Positions 7,010 through 9,547 of a stretch of 9,547 nucleotides of DNA are shown in pieces; the stretch's first letter is position 1, and the number at the start of each line of letters is the position of its first letter. The position numbers and the translations under genes are program-made. Origin of the DNA: Pseudomonadota bacterium (GTDB lineage: Bacteria > Pseudomonadota > Alphaproteobacteria > UBA828 > JAPUJA01); NCBI GenBank assembly GCA_027296525.1, contig JAPUJA010000243.1, positions 1-9,547 of the forward strand, given 5' to 3'. The notes under the pieces were generated by a model. It was not told where the DNA came from. It made no database searches and saw nothing but the letters and a program-made list of their open reading frames with translations.

Positions 7010-7032
7010 GGAGGCACCACGATAGTGGCTCC
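7010..7032. repeat. Inverted repeat GGAGGCAC / GTGGCTCC, possible operator
   Basis: Two 8-base arms (7010-7017 and 7025-7032) separated by 7 bases, with one mismatch. It covers the -10 and part of the spacer of the cpdA promoter candidate and sits just upstream of the -35 of the opposing one. A repressor site would be consistent with this position; chance is not excluded. Confidence 0.3.
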
Positions 7033-7047
7033 TGGCCAAAGCCTCAA
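7019..7047 (-). promoter_or_regulatory. Candidate promoter for cpdA
   Basis: On the minus strand, TTGAGG (7047-7042) and TATCGT (7024-7019) lie 17 bases apart and match consensus at 4 of 6 positions each. A start near 7012 would leave a leader of about 39 bases before the cpdA ATG. The region overlaps an inverted repeat and the opposing aminopeptidase promoter candidate. Pattern match only. Confidence 0.35.
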
Positions 7048-7061
7048 TGTTTGCCTATGTT
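7033..7061 (+). promoter_or_regulatory. Weak candidate promoter for the Xaa-Pro aminopeptidase gene
   Basis: TGGCCA (7033-7038) and TATGTT (7056-7061), 17 bases apart, each match 4 of 6 consensus positions. Transcription would begin near 7068, just before the AGGAGA ribosome binding site. If real, the ATG at 7057 is inside the -10 element and cannot be the start codon. Confidence 0.25.
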
Positions 7062-7070
7062 CCCGAAACA

Positions 7071-7076
7071 AGGAGA
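7071..7076 (+). promoter_or_regulatory. Ribosome binding site deciding a TTG start of the aminopeptidase
   Basis: AGGAGA is followed by 7 bases and then TTG at 7084 in the aminopeptidase frame. The ATG at 7057 lies upstream of this site and lacks its own. Confidence 0.5.
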
Positions 7077-7083
7077 CCAGATT

Positions 7084-9108
7084 TTGGTCGAATCGATCCC
7101 TTCCTACCGCGGTGACGAAGAGCTTGCGCGTCTCCTGGCCGAGGCGGGCGCGGCGCTTTCGCTCGAGGAGACGAAGACCCTCGTCGCCGGCGCCGCCGCC
7201 GCCCCCCCGGGCTCGGACGGTTGGACTCACCTGGTTGCGCCCGACCTCACCGGCGCGCTCGACGAACAACTCCGCGCCTTACGCGCGGCATCGATTCCCG
7301 ATGACGGTCTCGAGGATCGAGCCGCCCTGCCCGCGCGTCTCGCCGCCTTGCGCGCCGAGCTCGAGCGGCGCGCCCTGGCGGGCTTCCTCTTGCTCGTGGG
7401 CGATGAGCATCACGGCGAATATGTCGCCCGCCGGGCCATGCGCCTCGCCTGGCTCACGGGATTTACGGGCTCGGCGGGCCTCGCGGTGGTGCTGCGCGAG
7501 AAGGCGGCGCTCTTCGTCGACGGGCGTTACACGCTCCAGGCCGAGCAGCAGGTCGACGCCGCGCTCTTCGAGCATCGCCACATCACGAACGAGCCTCCGG
7601 CCGATTGGATCGCCGCCCACCTCAAGGACGGTGAGGCGCTCGGCTACGATCCCTGGCTTCACACGCTCAAGGAGGTCGAGCGATATGCCGGCGCGGCGGC
7701 GAAGGCGGGCGCCACGCTCGCCGCGCTCGAGGACAACCCGATCGACGCGATCTGGTCCGATCAGCCGCCCGCGCCGATCGCGCCGGTGCTCGCCCACGAC
7801 CTCCATTACGCCGGCAAGTCATCCGAAGCGAAGCGGACCGAGCTCGCACAGGCGTTGCGCGCTGACGGCATCGACGCCGCCGTGCTGACGGCGCCCGATT
7901 CGATCGAGTGGCTCCTGAACCTGCGCGGCGGCGACGTGCCGTGCTCGCCCCTTGCCCTCTGCTTCGCGCTTCTGCACGCGAACGGCACCGTCGAGTTGTT
8001 CATCGACGCTCGCAAACTCGCGCCCGGCCTCCGCGAGGAGCTCGCCCCCGACGTGACGCCGAGGGCGCCCGCGAGCCTCGGCGATCGGCTCGGGGCGCTC
8101 GCCGGGCGCAAGGTCCTGGCGGATCCCGAGCTTGCGCCGGCCTGGATCTTCCACCGGCTTGAGGCCGCCAGCGGCCGGATCGAGAAGCGCCGCGATCCCT
8201 GTCTTCTGCCCAAGGCGACGAAGAATCCCGTGGAAATCGCGGGCGCCCGCGCGGCTCATCGGCGCGACGGAGCCGCACTCGTGCGCTTTCTCTGCTGGCT
8301 CGAGAAGACGGTGCCGGACGGGCAGGTGAGCGAGATGGACGCCGCCCGCTATCTGGCGGAACGCCGCGCCGAGAACAATCTCTATCGGGGACCGAGCTTC
8401 GAGACGATCTCCGGCGCCGGCGCGAACGGCGCCATCGTGCATTATCGCGTGAGCCCCGAAAGCGATCGGACGATTTCACCCGACGAGCTCTATCTCGTGG
8501 ACTCGGGCGGGCAATATCTGGACGGAACGACCGATGTCACCCGGACCCTCGCCTTCCGCAAGCCCGGCGGCGAAGAGCGCGATCGCTTCACGCGGGTTCT
8601 CAAGGGCCACATCGCCCTCGCGCGCGCGCACTTTCCGGAAGGAACCACGGGCCCTCAACTCGATACGCTCGCACGCCGCGCGCTTTGGGAAGCCGGCCTC
8701 GACTACGACCACGGGACGGGCCACGGCGTCGGAAGCTATCTCGGCGTCCACGAGGGTCCCCAGCGCATCAGCAAGCTCGCGAACGACGTCGCGCTGGTCC
8801 CGGGCATGATCGTTTCCAATGAGCCCGGCTACTACAAGACGGGCGCCTACGGCATCCGAATCGAGAACCTCGTCGTGGTCACGGAGCCGTCGAGCCCGCC
8901 CGGCGCGGAGCGCCCGGTGCTCGGGTTCGAGACGCTGACCCAGGCGCCGATCGACCGGAAGCTGATCGACCGGACTCTGTTGGACGCCGAGGAGATCGCT
9001 TGGCTCGACGGCTACCATGCCAGCGTCCGCGAGAGCTTGACGCCCTTGCTCGAGGCCGAGACGGCCGAATGGCTCGGCTCCGCGACCCGGCCCCTGGATG
9101 CGCCTTGA
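7084..9108 (+). CDS. pepP: Xaa-Pro aminopeptidase (aminopeptidase P, peptidase family M24B)
   Basis: Removes the N-terminal residue from peptides with proline second, using two metal ions. The C-terminal pita-bread domain has all expected residues: H453 (IVHYR), D473 (YLVDSGG), D484 (DGTTDVTRT), H547 (HGTGHGVG), E580 (SNEPGYY) and E594 (IRIEN). Before it are two creatinase-like N-terminal domains: LAWLTGFTGSAG (121-132) and FVDGRYTLQ (144-152) in the first, APDSIEWLLNLRG (270-282) in the second, as in the three-domain prokaryotic and eukaryotic XPNPEP1-like type. I chose the TTG at 7084 because AGGAGA (7071-7076) lies 7 bases before it; in-frame starts at 7051 (TTG) and 7057 (ATG) have no ribosome binding site. 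At 674 residues it is longer than the usual 600 or so: about 80 N-terminal residues precede the recognised domain. Confidence 0.92.
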   Translation: MVESIPSYRGDEELARLLAEAGAALSLEETKTLVAGAAAAPPGSDGWTHLVAPDLTGALDEQLRALRAASIPDDGLEDRAALPARLAALRAELERRALAGFLLLVGDEHHGEYVARRAMRLAWLTGFTGSAGLAVVLREKAALFVDGRYTLQAEQQVDAALFEHRHITNEPPADWIAAHLKDGEALGYDPWLHTLKEVERYAGAAAKAGATLAALEDNPIDAIWSDQPPAPIAPVLAHDLHYAGKSSEAKRTELAQALRADGIDAAVLTAPDSIEWLLNLRGGDVPCSPLALCFALLHANGTVELFIDARKLAPGLREELAPDVTPRAPASLGDRLGALAGRKVLADPELAPAWIFHRLEAASGRIEKRRDPCLLPKATKNPVEIAGARAAHRRDGAALVRFLCWLEKTVPDGQVSEMDAARYLAERRAENNLYRGPSFETISGAGANGAIVHYRVSPESDRTISPDELYLVDSGGQYLDGTTDVTRTLAFRKPGGEERDRFTRVLKGHIALARAHFPEGTTGPQLDTLARRALWEAGLDYDHGTGHGVGSYLGVHEGPQRISKLANDVALVPGMIVSNEPGYYKTGAYGIRIENLVVVTEPSSPPGAERPVLGFETLTQAPIDRKLIDRTLLDAEEIAWLDGYHASVRESLTPLLEAETAEWLGSATRPLDAP

Positions 9109-9151
9109 CCCCCGCGCCCTGAAGCTTTACGACGGCCGCCGGCCTGTGCGC

Positions 9152-9180
9152 TTGACCTGGGCGGGGCATGCGCGTTTTCT
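9152..9180 (+). promoter_or_regulatory. Candidate promoter of the tRNA gene
   Basis: TTGACC (9152-9157) is followed after 17 bases by TTTTCT (9175-9180) and then a GC-rich TGGGCC just before the mature tRNA 5' end. A strong -35 (5 of 6) with a poor -10 (3 of 6) fits alphaproteobacterial stable-RNA promoters as I know them. The start would lie at or very near the first tRNA base. Confidence 0.45.
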
Positions 9181-9186
9181 TGGGCC

Positions 9187-9263
9187 GGGCCCGTAGTTCA
9201 GCTGGTCAGAACGCGCCGCTCATAACGGCGTTGTCGCAGGTTCGAGTCCTGCCGGGCCCACCA
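9187..9263 (+). tRNA. tRNA with CAU anticodon, probably tRNA-Ile2 (lysidine-modified)
   Basis: A full 77-base cloverleaf with encoded CCA. Acceptor GGGCCCG (9187-9193) pairs with CGGGCCC (9253-9259). D stem is GTTC/GAAC (9196-9199, 9209-9212). Anticodon stem is CGCCG/CGGCG (9214-9218, 9226-9230) with loop CTCATAA, giving anticodon CAT at 9221-9223. T stem is GCAGG/CCTGC (9236-9240, 9248-9252) with loop TTCGAGT. The initiator tRNA is excluded because position 1 pairs with 72. Between elongator Met and Ile2, the C4-G69, C5-G68 and C6-G67 pairs agree with the E. coli ileX tRNA recognised by the lysidine synthetase TilS and differ from E. coli tRNA-Met. The variable region TTGTC is also closer to ileX. 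The amino acid call is therefore likely but not certain; the tRNA itself is certain. Confidence 0.93.
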
Positions 9264-9269
9264 TAATTT

Positions 9270-9303
9270 CAAAGAGTTAAATCCTTCACATTTCAACTCT
9301 TTG
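9270..9303. repeat. Long AT-rich hairpin immediately 3' of the tRNA, terminator-like without a T tract
   Basis: CAAAGAGTT (9270-9278) pairs perfectly with AACTCTTTG (9295-9303). Inside it AAAT (9279-9282) pairs with ATTT (9290-9293), leaving one bulged C and a 7-base loop. It begins 7 bases after the CCA end. It may stop transcription of the tRNA or mark an attachment or recombination site. The following bases (GGCTTGT) are not a T tract, so a classical intrinsic terminator is doubtful. Confidence 0.55.
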
Positions 9304-9307
9304 GGCT

Positions 9308-9327
9308 TGTAAGTGCGCTGTAAGTGC
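9308..9327. repeat. Tandem direct repeat TGTAAGTGC, two copies 11 bases apart
   Basis: TGTAAGTGC occurs at 9308-9316 and 9319-9327, about one helical turn apart. That spacing suits a protein bound twice on the same DNA face, such as recombinase arm sites or a regulator, but only two copies are present. Confidence 0.4.
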
Positions 9328-9372
9328 AAGATAGCCCTTACGCCGCTTTCTTCTTGGGCTGGAACCGCGGTC

Positions 9373-9480
9373 GGCAACAGGTTGCCATCAGCAATTCTCA
9401 ATAGGTCAGAATTACTGACTAAGCGACCGGCGGTCGCCTACGCCCCGGAGCTAGATGGTCCCTCCAAGTGATTGGGAGGG
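9373..9480. repeat. Cluster of four short inverted repeats
   Basis: GGCAAC-AG-GTTGCC (9373-9386), GTCAG-AATTA-CTGAC (9405-9419), GCGACCG-G-CGGTCGC (9423-9437) and CCCTCCAA-GTGA-TTGGGAGGG (9460-9480, one bulged G). All arms other than that bulge are perfect. They lie in the gene-poor stretch 9264-9454, in which I see no convincing coding frame on either strand. Confidence 0.45.
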
Positions 9481-9547
9481 CGACACGGCCCAAAGTGCAC
9501 TTCCTACATTTTTCGACACTTCAGCAGTGGTTCGCTTGCGCGCGCCT
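9455..9547 (+). CDS. Possible 5' end of a rightward gene at the window edge (partial)
   Basis: From the ATG at 9455 the frame stays open for 31 codons to the right edge: MVPPSDWEGDT, then AQSALPTFFDTSAVVRLRAP. GGAG at 9447-9450 could serve as a ribosome binding site, though only 4 bases away. I do not recognise the sequence. A minus-strand frame is also open here (to a stop at 9451), so openness alone is weak evidence, and the 9460-9480 hairpin overlaps these codons. Confidence 0.2.
   Translation, partial: MVPPSDWEGDTAQSALPTFFDTSAVVRLRAP

Noticed and set aside
6383..7888. Long plus-strand frame of 501 residues
   Set aside because: It lies opposite cpdA and then out of frame across the aminopeptidase. 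Its serine, arginine and proline-rich composition is typical of shadow frames in GC-rich DNA.
9198..9401. Minus-strand frame of 67 residues containing ARQDSNLRQRRYERRV
   Set aside because: It reads antisense through the tRNA. RQDSNLR-type peptides are a well-known artefact of translating tRNA genes on the wrong strand.
9451..9546. Minus-strand frame open from the right edge to a stop at 9451
   Set aside because: Its 31 residues have no recognisable feature, and the opposite strand is equally open, so no coding claim is justified.
1..9547. CRISPR array, insertion sequence, toxin-antitoxin or defence island
   Set aside because: No regularly spaced repeats, transposase motifs or known defence domains were seen on either strand. 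The genes are mainly housekeeping.

Overview
The window is GC-rich chromosomal DNA with dense, short-spaced genes, and it looks alphaproteobacterial (a Rhodospirillales-like lineage is my guess). The evidence is a DUF4169 protein, which is mostly an alphaproteobacterial family; a UvrD helicase with the C-terminal Tudor-like tail; a PrmA and an M24 aminopeptidase P of the types seen in that class; and a tRNA with a TTGACC-type promoter. Most of the content is housekeeping. I did not find a convincing new multi-gene system; the interesting signals are local.

Layout. Bases 1-82 may hold the start of a leftward membrane or exported protein that runs off the left edge. A small DUF4169 protein (239-445, +) follows. 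Bases 446-962 contain no intact gene, but on the minus strand they carry a badly deleted cation P-type ATPase: the phosphatase-loop TGE segment is joined directly to a C-terminal membrane helix. Then come a hotdog-fold acyl-CoA thioesterase (963-1454, +), a secreted pentapeptide-repeat protein (1535-2050, +) and the UvrD/PcrA helicase (2115-4409, +). An unrecognised 232-residue protein (4416-5114, -) converges on uvrD. It has a strong ribosome binding site, a plausible promoter and a palindrome in its leader.

From about 5303 to 6254 (+) lies prmA, the ribosomal protein L11 methyltransferase. Its N-terminus appears to be displaced by a one-base frameshift in a C4G4 run, and its C-terminus overlaps the end of the convergent cpdA (6200-6973, -), a cyclic-AMP phosphodiesterase. 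cpdA and the rightward Xaa-Pro aminopeptidase (about 7084-9108, +) diverge from a 110-base region with overlapping promoter-like sequences and an inverted repeat.

A 77-base CAU-anticodon tRNA (9187-9263, +), probably the lysidine-modified tRNA-Ile2, follows with its own promoter. The last 284 bases after the tRNA look more AT-rich and are crowded with inverted repeats. They may be the edge of an element integrated at the tRNA 3' end, but no integrase or second attachment core is visible here.

The genes do not form one pathway. They cover DNA repair (uvrD), translation-factor modification (prmA), second-messenger turnover (cpdA), peptide turnover (aminopeptidase P) and decoding (tRNA), mixed with orphan and decayed genes.
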